A stretch of 53,267 nt of DNA from assembly GCA_023151275.1 (NCBI GenBank), contig JAKLJI010000022.1, positions 1 to 53,267 on the forward strand, read 5' to 3'. The notes below the pieces were generated by a model. It saw only the letters and a program-made list of their open reading frames with translations. It was not told the DNA's origin and made no database searches. Both the position numbers and the translations under genes were made by a program. Within the stretch, counting starts at the first letter, position 1; each line of letters starts with the position of its first letter. Positions 26,641 to 34,239 of this stretch are shown in pieces. The DNA is from Bacteroidia bacterium. Lineage in GTDB: Bacteria > Bacteroidota > Bacteroidia > UKL13-3.

Positions 26641-27018
26641 ATGAATATTGGTTTGAGATTAAAGCTCGCACGCATTGAGAAAGGTTTGACTCAGGACCAA
26701 TTGGCTGCACGAATTAACAAAACCAGACCTCTTATTTCCCTTATCGAAAAGACAGGAAAAGTAAATTTCTATACCCTAAAAGCGCTTTGTGATGCGCTAA
26801 ACCTAAATCCGGAAGAATTCACGGATATGGCTTATGGGGAAAGCCCTGTTGCTAGCGAACGAGAGATAAGTGCAGCGAAAATCCGCATCCGTGACCTAGA
26901 AAACCAACTGGCTGATTACCGAAAACTCGTTGATTCCCTGACAGAACAAATTGATTTACTGAAAAACCTGTTACAGGAATCAAGAACAGAGCGCTTAAAC
27001 AAAAAAGACAAAAAATAG
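26641..27018 (+). CDS. XRE-family transcriptional regulator with coiled-coil tail
   Basis: A 125-residue regulator. The Cro/CI-type helix-turn-helix spans about residues 5-60 (GLRLKLARIEKGLTQDQLA, then INKTRPLISLIEKTGKVNF, then ALCDALNLNPEEF). The C-terminal half is a predicted coiled coil with heptads of Leu/Ile (IRIRDLENQLADYRKLVDSL) ending in a Lys-rich tail, likely for dimerisation. It stands alone between the serine hydrolase and the HAD gene, and has a small inverted repeat in its promoter region that may be its own binding site. Confidence 0.88.
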   Translation: MNIGLRLKLARIEKGLTQDQLAARINKTRPLISLIEKTGKVNFYTLKALCDALNLNPEEFTDMAYGESPVASEREISAAKIRIRDLENQLADYRKLVDSLTEQIDLLKNLLQESRTERLNKKDKK

Positions 27019-27075
27019 TTTTCACTCAAACAACTTGTGACTTGGGCTGTTAACTTTAGTTACAGAAACAAGAAC

Positions 27076-27702
27076 ATGGTAAAAAATATCATTTTTGATT
27101 TGGGTGGTGTATTGCTCAACCTCGACCAGGAGAGAACCTTGAGGCGTTTTAGAAAACTCGGTTTGGATTTGGACGAAATCAATATTCAATCTCCCGTATT
27201 CAAGGATTTTGAAACCGGAAAAATGCGGGAAGAGGAATTCATACATTTTCTCAAATCGGAATTAAAAGGTACTGCAAACGATGAGGATGTATTGGATGCC
27301 TGGAATGCCATGTTATTGGATATGCCAAAAGAACGGGTTGATTTGGTGTACGCACTTCAAGCTAAATTCAATATCTATTTGTTTAGCAATACCAATACCC
27401 TTCACATGAAAGAAATTTTCAGGTACACAGACAATCAACTGGGACCCGGAAGATTTAGTGGCATGTTTAAAAAAATGTACCTTTCTTATGAATTAGGTAT
27501 GCGTAAGCCAAGTCCTGACGCCTTTCACAAAGTTATGCAGGATGCCAATTTAAAAGGGTTTGAAACTGTTTTCATCGACGATAGCAAAATTAACCTTAAG
27601 GGTGCTCAGGAGGCAGGCCTGCATACCATCTATGCCGCACAGCCTTTCGACAAATGGGCCTTGAAAGAAATTCAAGCCATTCGAACTTTACAAATGAACT
27701 AA
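27076..27702 (+). CDS. HAD-superfamily hydrolase (subfamily IA)
   Basis: A 208-residue phosphatase. HAD motif I is IFDLGGVLLNLD (residues 5-16; nucleophile Asp near 7), motif II is LFSNTN, motif III Lys is in GMRKPSPDAF, and motif IV is FIDDSKINLKGA. The alpha-helical cap between motifs I and II fits subfamily IA. The start is the ATG at 27076 (MVKNIIFDLGG); an in-frame TTG at 27037 adds residues with no family match. The substrate is unknown, perhaps a nucleotide or sugar phosphate. Its last 15 nt overlap the 3' end of the convergent caspase-like gene. Confidence 0.9.
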   Translation: MVKNIIFDLGGVLLNLDQERTLRRFRKLGLDLDEINIQSPVFKDFETGKMREEEFIHFLKSELKGTANDEDVLDAWNAMLLDMPKERVDLVYALQAKFNIYLFSNTNTLHMKEIFRYTDNQLGPGRFSGMFKKMYLSYELGMRKPSPDAFHKVMQDANLKGFETVFIDDSKINLKGAQEAGLHTIYAAQPFDKWALKEIQAIRTLQMN

Positions 27703-28257
27703 GCGAAAACGCAACTTTCTGGCAAGTGAACCATAATCTGTTTTTAGTCGCTGTGCCACTTTTCGAACGTCCTTGAATTCCTGAAACGCATCCAGCAAGA
27801 GGATATCAAACACAGAACTTTCAACAAAAGGCAACTCCATCCCAAAGCCGCAAACACAGAGCGCATTGGTCTTTCGAAGAAAGCGCTTGATATGTCTCAA
27901 ATCGGTATTCAAAGTTTGACATGAACCAAAGTGAATAATTCGATCACGGCAATTATCCCCAACAATTTCAGCCAACTCATCCAGGCTGATTGGTGTTTTA
28001 TGGATAAGAATTTGTCCGGGTTTGCCATGAAAAGCAAGGTAAAGAATGGAATATTGGTTGTAGCGCTTAAGTCGCCATTGCTCCAAGTAATGCCTGAAAT
28101 TCTCAGGGGTTCCGCAATGCCGGTGAATGAAATTGATGTTTCGGTTTTGCTTTAAAAACAAGAGTGCAGCCTCTATGCTGTTGTTTTTCTTTAAATCCCG
28201 AGTCCAGTCTCCTTCAAGACAAAACACATCCTTTTGGTAGGCTTTGGCAATTTTCAT
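27688..28257 (-). CDS. stand-alone protein with a caspase/CHAT-like His-Cys dyad
   Basis: A 189-residue cytoplasmic protein I cannot assign to a named family with certainty. The arrangement resembles clan CD peptidases: a strand ending in His-Gly (LYLAFHG, His77) and, 36 residues later, a strand ending in a Cys (IIHFGSCQT, Cys113), compare HFACHG and LSACET of CHAT domains. Between them, PISLDELAEIV resembles the segment before the CHAT cysteine strand. The N-terminal 60 residues are helix-rich. There is no signal peptide, repeat or effector domain attached. It may be a protease or an inactive scaffold; see the findings. The 3' end overlaps the HAD gene by 15 nt. Confidence 0.7.
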   Translation of the reverse strand: MKIAKAYQKDVFCLEGDWTRDLKKNNSIEAALLFLKQNRNINFIHRHCGTPENFRHYLEQWRLKRYNQYSILYLAFHGKPGQILIHKTPISLDELAEIVGDNCRDRIIHFGSCQTLNTDLRHIKRFLRKTNALCVCGFGMELPFVESSVFDILLLDAFQEFKDVRKVAQRLKTDYGSLARKLRFRLVHL

Positions 28258-28317
28258 AGTATTCCCGAAGGTACAGCTTGAAAGCTTAGAAATGAACCAA
28301 CTGCAACTGAATTCGCA

Positions 28318-28339
28318 AATTTCTGAACAATCAGAAATT
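28318..28339. repeat. 9-bp inverted repeat upstream of the caspase-like gene
   Basis: AATTTCTGA (28318-28326) and TCAGAAATT (28331-28339) with a 4-nt loop (ACAA). It lies about 60 nt upstream of the caspase-like gene start and before the pnt terminator. There is no T-run, so an operator or mRNA hairpin is more likely than a terminator. Confidence 0.5.
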
Positions 28340-28360
28340 CAATTCCAAAACAGTAGGCAT

Positions 28361-28394
28361 AAAAAAGAGGCTGCCTCTTTAAGACAGCCTCTTT
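28361..28394 (-). terminator. intrinsic terminator of the pnt operon
   Basis: Stem AAAGAGGCTG (28364-28373) paired with CAGCCTCTTT (28385-28394), 11-nt loop, then an A-run on the plus strand that reads as a T-run on the minus strand. It lies 21 nt beyond the pntB stop. Confidence 0.9.
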
Positions 28395-28414
28395 AAGAAG
28401 GACGGTAGTAACAA

Positions 28415-29809
28415 CTACCCTAAACTTTTTATCTCACTTACCAAATCGGTAAGAGCCTTCTTGGCATCCCCAAACAACATGCTGGTTTTAGGACGGAAGA
28501 ACAATTCATTCTCAATACCGGCATAACCGGCTTTCATGCTTCGTTTGTTCACAATAACATGCTGTGCATTTTCAACATCCAAAATAGGCATACCATAAAT
28601 GGGAGATGCAGGATCTGTTTTTGCAGCCGGATTCACCACATCATTTGCTCCTACAACCAACACCACATCTGTGGTTGTAAATTCAGGATTGATTTCCTCC
28701 ATTTCAACCAATTTATCGTAAGACACATTGGATTCGGCTAGCAATACATTCATGTGTCCGGGCATACGACCAGCCACCGGGTGAATGGCATACTTAACTA
28801 CAACACCTTCGCTTTCGAGCAGATGCTCCAACTCGTGAACAACGTGCTGGGCCTGGGCTACAGCCAGTCCATAGCCGGGAACAATTACTACCTTCTTGGC
28901 ATATTTCATCAGAATGGCAGCATCACTGGTGCTCACTTCTTTCACCGAGCCTGTAACCGATCTGGCTTCTCCAGATGCAGCTGCTCCTCCACCAAAGTTT
29001 CCAATAAGTACATTGAGCAATGAACGATTCATGGCATTGCACATAACAATGGTAAGCAATGTACCTGCTGAACCTACCAAAATACCACCTACTAACATCA
29101 CTTTATTATCGTACAAGAAGCCACCAAATGCAGCAGCCACACCGGTAAAGGAGTTTAACAAGGATATTACTACCGGCATATCGGCACCACCAATCGGCAT
29201 TACAAAAAGAACACCATACAGAAGCGCAAGGCTTAATACCAAATAAAACCAAAGTGGCTCCTGAGTGCTAGCGGCCATATACCCCAATACCAAAATAACA
29301 AGCAGCAATCCGATATTGATTACCTGCTGCATGCCAAAGGAATGGTCCTTGAAATTGCCGCTGAGTTTTCCCCAAGCAACAATACTTCCTGAAAAAGAGA
29401 TTGAACCAATAATCATTCCTAGGATAATGATGATAAGGTGACCAAGTGAAGATGCGGCAGCCGGATTGTGCTGTATATGCTGAAACTCAATAACAGAAAT
29501 CAGCATGGCACAGGCACCGCCCATTCCATTAAACAGACTCACCATTTCGGGCATGGCTGTCATTTGTACTTTTTTAGCGGCAAACCAGCCAACAACGGTT
29601 CCTACTACTAGTCCGCCAAAAATGAATGGCAGGTTTTTGAGGTGATTGCCATCTACATCGGTATAGAGAAAAATGGTTCCAAAAATGGCAATGGTCATGC
29701 CAAATGCGGCAATCAAATTACCCTTGCGCGCAGTTGCAGGGTTACCCAGAAATTTTAATCCTATAATAAAGGTTACCGAAGCAACCAGATAAATGAGTTG
29801 TAAAAGCAT
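28415..29809 (-). CDS. pntB: NAD(P) transhydrogenase subunit beta
   Basis: Membrane subunit of the proton-translocating transhydrogenase (NADH + NADP+ to NAD+ + NADPH), 464 residues. The N-terminal two thirds hold about nine hydrophobic helices. The C-terminal domain III binds NADP(H): VPGYGLAVAQAQH, AIHPVAGRMPGHMNVLLAE, VLVVGANDVVNPAA and VNKRSMKAGYAG are all recognisable. The ATG at 29809 (MLLQLIYLVASV) is chosen because the upstream ATG at 29866 would overlap the preceding gene and add a Cys/Lys-rich stretch unlike the family. It begins 4 nt after the stop of the small alpha subunit. Confidence 0.93.
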   Translation of the reverse strand: MLLQLIYLVASVTFIIGLKFLGNPATARKGNLIAAFGMTIAIFGTIFLYTDVDGNHLKNLPFIFGGLVVGTVVGWFAAKKVQMTAMPEMVSLFNGMGGACAMLISVIEFQHIQHNPAAASSLGHLIIIILGMIIGSISFSGSIVAWGKLSGNFKDHSFGMQQVINIGLLLVILVLGYMAASTQEPLWFYLVLSLALLYGVLFVMPIGGADMPVVISLLNSFTGVAAAFGGFLYDNKVMLVGGILVGSAGTLLTIVMCNAMNRSLLNVLIGNFGGGAAASGEARSVTGSVKEVSTSDAAILMKYAKKVVIVPGYGLAVAQAQHVVHELEHLLESEGVVVKYAIHPVAGRMPGHMNVLLAESNVSYDKLVEMEEINPEFTTTDVVLVVGANDVVNPAAKTDPASPIYGMPILDVENAQHVIVNKRSMKAGYAGIENELFFRPKTSMLFGDAKKALTDLVSEIKSLG

Positions 29810-29813
29810 ACGA

Positions 29814-30104
29814 TTACTTTTTCTTTTTAAACATTTCAAGCATACGGTCGGTAACCACAAAGCCACCTACCACATTCAGGGTTCCCAAAACAACGGCTAA
29901 AAAGCCTAAAATAAGCGAGGCAATCTGATCGGCCTGGCCCATAACAATGATAGAGCCAATGATTACAACACCATGAATGGCATTGGCACCGCTCATTAAG
30001 GGTGTATGCAATACGGAAGGAACGTGACCTATGAGTTCAATCCCTACAAAAATCATCAGAATGATGAGATAAATAAGTTCCAAATTTTGCGTTATAAATT
30101 CCAT
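29814..30104 (-). CDS. pntAB: NAD(P) transhydrogenase subunit alpha part 2 (membrane segment)
   Basis: A 96-residue protein with three hydrophobic helices (about 8-27, 35-57 and 63-85). It corresponds to the membrane part that is fused to the alpha subunit in E. coli but is separate here, as in Rhodospirillum-type enzymes. Motifs PLMSGANAIHGVVIIGS and VGGFVVTDRML are diagnostic. It is flanked by the other two subunits with gaps of 2 and 4 nt, so the three genes form one operon. Confidence 0.93.
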   Translation of the reverse strand: MEFITQNLELIYLIILMIFVGIELIGHVPSVLHTPLMSGANAIHGVVIIGSIIVMGQADQIASLILGFLAVVLGTLNVVGGFVVTDRMLEMFKKKK

Positions 30105-30106
30105 AA

Positions 30107-31207
30107 TTAGATGCGCTTTGTACCCTGATGGGTGATTAATGTTCCTTTTGTAATATCTTCTTCCAACTCAAACTTAAATCCATCCTTGGTGGCCAGATGA
30201 TTTAGCAGGTTCTGGATATTCTTAGCATAAAGTTCACTCGCATTTTGAGGCAAGGTAGATGGCAAATTGCTCACGCCTACAAGTGTAACCCCATGTTGTT
30301 GAACAACCTGTTCCTTCACACTGAGCTCGCAATTCCCTCCCTGTTCTACCGCCATATCCACAATAACAGCACCGAGTTTCATTTTGCTAACTTGCTCTGC
30401 CGTAATTAGCAAAGGAGCTTTTCGTCCCATAACCAAGGCTGTGGTTATTACCAGATCTGCTTGAAAGAGACTTTTATCAACCGCTTCTTTTTGCTTTTGC
30501 AAGTAATCTGCAGAAACTTCTTTGGCATAACCTCCTTCTACTTTTGCAGCCTCAACTCCTTTTACTTCAATAAATTTGCCTCCCAGTGATTCAACTTGTT
30601 CCTTGGTTTCGGGACGAACATCTGTACATTCAACAATGGCCCCAAGGCGCTTGGCTGTTGCAATGGCTTGTAGTCCGGCAACACCAGCACCATAAACAAG
30701 TACACGGGCCGGACTAACCGTTCCGGCTGCTGTCATCAATAATGGAAAAATTTTGCCCAGGTGATTGGCACCCAGAATTACCGCTTTATATCCGGCAAGA
30801 TTGGCTTGCGAACTCAGGGCATCCATGTTTTGCGCACGCGAAATGCGCGGAATGGCATCCATTGAAAATGCAGATAATTTTCGTGCAGTTAACTGCTCAA
30901 CCAATTCTGGATTTAAGGTAGCATACAGGTATGAAATGGTTGCAGCCGATTCGGGCAAGGCTTGAATCTCATCCGCATCGGGGGCATTTACCTTCACCAA
31001 AACCTGCGCCGTTTGAAGCACCGTCTTCTTATCGGCAAGGGTACATCCGGACGCAACGTACATCTCATCGCTGAAATTGGATGCATAACCTGCCCCCTTT
31101 TCCACGCTGATTTCATGTCCTGCCTTAATCAGCTGTGCACAAACCTGCGGACTTAAAGCCACACGGTTTTCGCCTTTTCGGCTTTCTTTTACTATACAGA
31201 GTTTCAA
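30107..31207 (-). CDS. pntAA: NAD(P) transhydrogenase subunit alpha part 1 (NAD-binding)
   Basis: A 366-residue soluble NAD(H)-binding domain I, related to alanine dehydrogenase. The N-terminal segment KESRKGENRVALSPQVC and the RISRAQNMDALSSQANLAGY region (the RQD-type loop that contacts the beta subunit) are visible. The Rossmann motif is VYGAGVAGLQAIATAKRLGA, and TALVMGRKAPLLI follows. It is the first gene of pntAA-pntAB-pntB, running to the terminator near 28361. The enzyme uses proton motive force to supply NADPH for biosynthesis and antioxidant defence. Confidence 0.93.
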   Translation of the reverse strand: MKLCIVKESRKGENRVALSPQVCAQLIKAGHEISVEKGAGYASNFSDEMYVASGCTLADKKTVLQTAQVLVKVNAPDADEIQALPESAATISYLYATLNPELVEQLTARKLSAFSMDAIPRISRAQNMDALSSQANLAGYKAVILGANHLGKIFPLLMTAAGTVSPARVLVYGAGVAGLQAIATAKRLGAIVECTDVRPETKEQVESLGGKFIEVKGVEAAKVEGGYAKEVSADYLQKQKEAVDKSLFQADLVITTALVMGRKAPLLITAEQVSKMKLGAVIVDMAVEQGGNCELSVKEQVVQQHGVTLVGVSNLPSTLPQNASELYAKNIQNLLNHLATKDGFKFELEEDITKGTLITHQGTKRI

Positions 31208-31355
31208 TTTGATTTGAATTTTAGCAATCCAAGTTTACGGAAAAGGCAGGAATTAGCAGCCAATCTCAGACAGGTTTAACCATTGAAACAGGTCATCATG
31301 AAAAATAAGATAGGTCTTATCAATTGAAAAATCAAGAGAAGCGGGCTAGTTCCCT

Positions 31356-31363
31356 TAGTTTTG
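31356..31363 (+). promoter_or_regulatory. candidate -7 box of the deacetylase-family gene
   Basis: TAGTTTTG matches TAnnTTTG exactly and lies 26 nt before the ATG at 31390. No clear -33 element. It lies inside the upstream extension of the reading frame (TTG at 31324), so that extension is probably not translated. Confidence 0.4.
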
Positions 31364-31389
31364 CATCAGCCTTTGCATTGACAAAAATC

Positions 31390-32292
31390 ATGTTAAAAAT
31401 TGCCTGGACTCCTGCATATGCGCACCCTTTACCGGAGGGTCACCGATTCCCCATGATGAAATATGAATTGATTCCTCAGCAATTGTTGCGACTCGGAGTC
31501 ATTCAACCCGAAAACCTATTTGAACCCAAACCTGCAAGTAGAGAATTGCTTGAATTAACACATCATCAAGCTTATCTTAATGAGCTGGAACTGCTAAGTC
31601 TGGATAAAGCCCATATCCGACGAATCGGATTTCCATTAAGTAAAGAATTGGTTGACCGCGAATACCGTATCACCCAGGGAACAGTTGATTGTAGCTTATA
31701 TGCATTGGAATTTGGCCTCTCGATGAACATTGCCGGCGGAACCCATCATGCTTTTGCAAACCGCGGAGAGGGCTTTTGTTTACTGAACGATATGGCCGTG
31801 GCTGCGAATTTTCTACTAAACAAAAAGTTGGCAAAACAGGTCTTAATCATTGATTTGGACGTTCACCAGGGCAATGGGACTGCTTCCTTGTTTGCAAACG
31901 AACCCAGGGTATTTACATTCAGCATGCATGGCAAAAACAACTTCCCCTTCCATAAAGAAAAATCAGACCTGGATTGTGAATTGCCGGATGGCATGGAAGA
32001 TGAAGCTTATTTGAAAGTTTTGAAGGATTCGCTGGAAAAAATTACTCAACAAATCAAACCCGATTTTATTTACTACCTCTGTGGAGTTGATGTATTGGAA
32101 ACCGATAAACTTGGCAAACTTAAACTAAGCTTGGATGCTTGCGCCAAACGCGATGAACTTGTTTTTGAGTTTGCAAAGGCAAAAAAATGCCCGGTTGTAT
32201 GTGCCATGGGAGGTGGCTATTCCGAAAAACTTTCCGTAATTGTAGATGCCCACTGCAAAACCTTTGAAAAAGCAAGCGAAATATTTTTTTAG
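31390..32292 (+). CDS. histone deacetylase-family (arginase/deacetylase fold) hydrolase
   Basis: A 300-residue zinc-dependent deacetylase-like enzyme. Active-site signs: the His pair His119-His120 in AGGTHHAF, zinc ligands Asp157 and His159 in DLDVHQGNGTA, the third ligand region YLCGVDVLETDKLG, and the terminal MGGGYS loop. The chosen N-terminus (MLKIAWTPAYAHPLPEGHRF) matches bacterial members; the frame is open to 31324, but that region contains the promoter box. Bacterial substrates are unknown, probably acetylated polyamines, acetoin-related compounds or small amides. The neighbouring gene codes for a basic/acidic protein. Confidence 0.9.
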   Translation: MLKIAWTPAYAHPLPEGHRFPMMKYELIPQQLLRLGVIQPENLFEPKPASRELLELTHHQAYLNELELLSLDKAHIRRIGFPLSKELVDREYRITQGTVDCSLYALEFGLSMNIAGGTHHAFANRGEGFCLLNDMAVAANFLLNKKLAKQVLIIDLDVHQGNGTASLFANEPRVFTFSMHGKNNFPFHKEKSDLDCELPDGMEDEAYLKVLKDSLEKITQQIKPDFIYYLCGVDVLETDKLGKLKLSLDACAKRDELVFEFAKAKKCPVVCAMGGGYSEKLSVIVDAHCKTFEKASEIFF

Positions 32293-32365
32293 TTTTTTAC
32301 TTGGGTCCTTGATTTTGTTGGGACTCACAATTTATTTCACGCCCTGAAAAAGGAAAGCCTTTCGC

Positions 32366-32397
32366 TTGCCTTAACCAACCAAGAAAACATAAATTTG
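32366..32397 (+). promoter_or_regulatory. promoter of the 81-residue protein gene
   Basis: TTG (32366-32368), 21 nt, TAAATTTG (32390-32397), an exact -7 match. It ends 21 nt before the ATG at 32419. Confidence 0.6.
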
Positions 32398-32418
32398 TAT
32401 AAGCAATAATACCGCAAC

Positions 32419-32664
32419 ATGACTAAAGCTATCAAACCGGCACCCCCGAAGGCTGCAGCAAAGAGAAGTGCAGCAAGCTCGTCTTCAAAAGTGACGGCTG
32501 CCAAAGAAGCCACCAAGAAGCCAATCTTAGATGATGAGGATGAAGACGAAGTTGAAGAAGACGATCTTGATCTTGAATTGGATGAGCTTGAGATTGATGA
32601 ACCTAAAACCTTCGAAAGCTTTGACGACGAAGAGGATGATTTTGACGACGACGACGACTTTTAA
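32419..32664 (+). CDS. small bipolar protein: basic Ala/Lys/Pro N-half, Asp/Glu C-half
   Basis: An 81-residue low-complexity protein. Residues 1-35 hold nine Lys/Arg among Ala, Pro and Ser, like a histone H1 tail. Residues 36-81 hold about 30 Asp/Glu of 46 and end in a run of Asp plus Phe. No fold, signal or catalytic motif; probably disordered. It has its own clear promoter and an ATG with normal spacing, and the frame stays open, so it is a real gene. It could bind nucleic acid or basic proteins, or act like a chaperone; this is inference from composition. The stop directly abuts the stop of the convergent lipoprotein gene. Confidence 0.8.
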   Translation: MTKAIKPAPPKAAAKRSAASSSSKVTAAKEATKKPILDDEDEDEVEEDDLDLELDELEIDEPKTFESFDDEEDDFDDDDDF

Positions 32665-33225
32665 TTAACGGCGTATCCAAACTATCGGCGGGGTCTCTGC
32701 AATATTGCTTTTGTGGAGAGCCCTGTCGTAAATATAAAACCGGTAAATGGTTGTATCCTTTGCATTGGGATAATAACTTGGTCCTATACTCACTTCCACA
32801 TCCCCACGGATGGCCTTATGTCTTCCATCCGGCGTTATGCTCTCAAACCGGTAAGCATACGTTAAGGTATCAAACACATTGAAGGGATTGGTTACAAAAT
32901 TGAAAACTCCTAGGTACTTTTCGCGGTATTCAATGTGTATGTTGTTGTAATACGGATTGATGGATTTTCCGGTTGAATCAATTACCGGATTAAACGGAGC
33001 CAGGGTATCGGCCTGACTCAATCCCAAATCCCCATCACCATCCTTGAATGAAAACTGAAGAATCAACAAAGAATCCAATCCGGATTGATCACTTAAAAAA
33101 CGATAGGATTTGTATTCAATACTCGGTGTTTCAGGGTAAATTTCCTTTTTTTTGCAGGCAAACACGGTCGTTACCAACAGCCCGATAATTCCCAAATGAT
33201 AGAAAGCCCTGATTCTTGGTCTCAT
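32665..33225 (-). CDS. lipoprotein of unknown function (186 aa)
   Basis: A signal segment ends in a lipobox at Cys24 (TTVFACKKK). The mature part is beta-rich, with an acidic SFKDGDGDLGLSQADT segment near residue 58 and a later cluster of Tyr-rich strands. This matches a Bacteroidota lipoprotein type with a calcium-binding-like DGDGDLG loop; no function assigned. The first 30 nt overlap the 5' end of the divergent LuxE-like gene as annotated. A -7 box on the minus strand lies 14-21 nt upstream. Confidence 0.8.
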   Translation of the reverse strand: MRPRIRAFYHLGIIGLLVTTVFACKKKEIYPETPSIEYKSYRFLSDQSGLDSLLILQFSFKDGDGDLGLSQADTLAPFNPVIDSTGKSINPYYNNIHIEYREKYLGVFNFVTNPFNVFDTLTYAYRFESITPDGRHKAIRGDVEVSIGPSYYPNAKDTTIYRFYIYDRALHKSNIAETPPIVWIRR

Positions 33226-34194
33226 AACGTTGTTCGTTCAAATCTAACAAATTTTAACGAAATCTGCTTGCAGGCCTTTGGCTGGCAATGGGCAAATAAC
33301 CCGGTTTACCGCCAGTTTTGCTTACACTTGGGAATAACCCAAATCGAACAAATTACTTCCAACAAACAGATTCCATACCTTCCGGTTGAACTCTTCAAAA
33401 CGCAAAAGGTTTATGCAGCGCATCAAAATCCGGAAAAAGTTTTTGAAAGCAGTGGAACCAGCCAATCGGGGAATAGCCGTCATTGGGTGCGCAGTTTAAA
33501 ACTGTATGAAGATGTATTCATTAGCATTTTTGAATCCAATTTCGGCAGCTTAAAAGGCCATTGCGTGCTTGGCCTCCTTCCCTCCTACCTTGAGCGCGAG
33601 AACTCTTCTCTCATTTACATGGTAAAGGGACTCATGAAGGCTTCGGGTCATGGCTTGAATGGCTTCTTCCTCTATGAACAAGAGGCTTTGGCCGAACGTA
33701 TCCGAGAGCTAGAAAAGAAAGAAAAAAAATACTTCCTCTTTGGAGTGAGCTTTGCCTTATATGATTTTGCCAGCCGCTTTGCCTTGGAAATGCCTCATGC
33801 CGTCCTCATTGAAACAGGTGGCATGAAAGGACGCAGGAAAGAGATTACGCGCGATGAACTTCATGCGCATATACGGGCCGGACTTCATCCCGGAAAATTG
33901 GTATCCGAATACGGCATGAGTGAATTGCTCAGCCAAGCTTATTCCGATGAATCTGGCTTGTATGCGACGCCACCCTGGATGAAAATTTCACTGGCCGAAA
34001 TCAACGACCCATTCAGCCAACCAAAACCCGGAAAAAGCGGATTGATTCAGGTAATCGACCTGGCAAATATTTACAGCTGCCCTTTTATTCGAAGCTCAGA
34101 TTTGGGCAAAATCCACCCCGATGGACGCTTTGAAGTACTGGGTCGTGTTGACCATTCAGATACAAGAGGTTGCAGCCTGTTGCTTGCTGAATGA
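33196..34194 (+). CDS. LuxE/acyl-protein synthetase-like protein
   Basis: A 332-residue member of the acyl-adenylate family related to LuxE. The nucleotide-binding loop is FESSGTSQSGNSRHW near residue 83; other blocks are LGLLPSYLERENSSLIYMV, IETGGMKGRRKEITRDEL, VSEYGMSELLSQAY and DLANIYSCPFIRSSDLGKI. It could activate a fatty acid or aromatic acid and transfer it to a protein or CoA. Such genes often accompany acyl-CoA reductase or CoA-ligase genes, which are absent here. The only in-frame ATG near the 5' end is at 33196, inside the divergent lipoprotein gene; residues 1-16 look unlike coding sequence, so a non-ATG start near 33230 is possible. Confidence 0.8.
   Translation: MIESPDSWSHNVVRSNLTNFNEICLQAFGWQWANNPVYRQFCLHLGITQIEQITSNKQIPYLPVELFKTQKVYAAHQNPEKVFESSGTSQSGNSRHWVRSLKLYEDVFISIFESNFGSLKGHCVLGLLPSYLERENSSLIYMVKGLMKASGHGLNGFFLYEQEALAERIRELEKKEKKYFLFGVSFALYDFASRFALEMPHAVLIETGGMKGRRKEITRDELHAHIRAGLHPGKLVSEYGMSELLSQAYSDESGLYATPPWMKISLAEINDPFSQPKPGKSGLIQVIDLANIYSCPFIRSSDLGKIHPDGRFEVLGRVDHSDTRGCSLLLAE
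33239..33246 (-). promoter_or_regulatory. candidate -7 box of the divergent lipoprotein gene
   Basis: On the minus strand this reads TAGATTTG, an exact TAnnTTTG match, 13 nt upstream of the lipoprotein ATG. No clear TTTG upstream. It lies within the annotated 5' coding region of the LuxE-like gene. Confidence 0.35.
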
Positions 34195-34239
34195 GAATTG
34201 ATATCCATTCCTATCTAGGTATTGTACTGGCTTTTTTTC

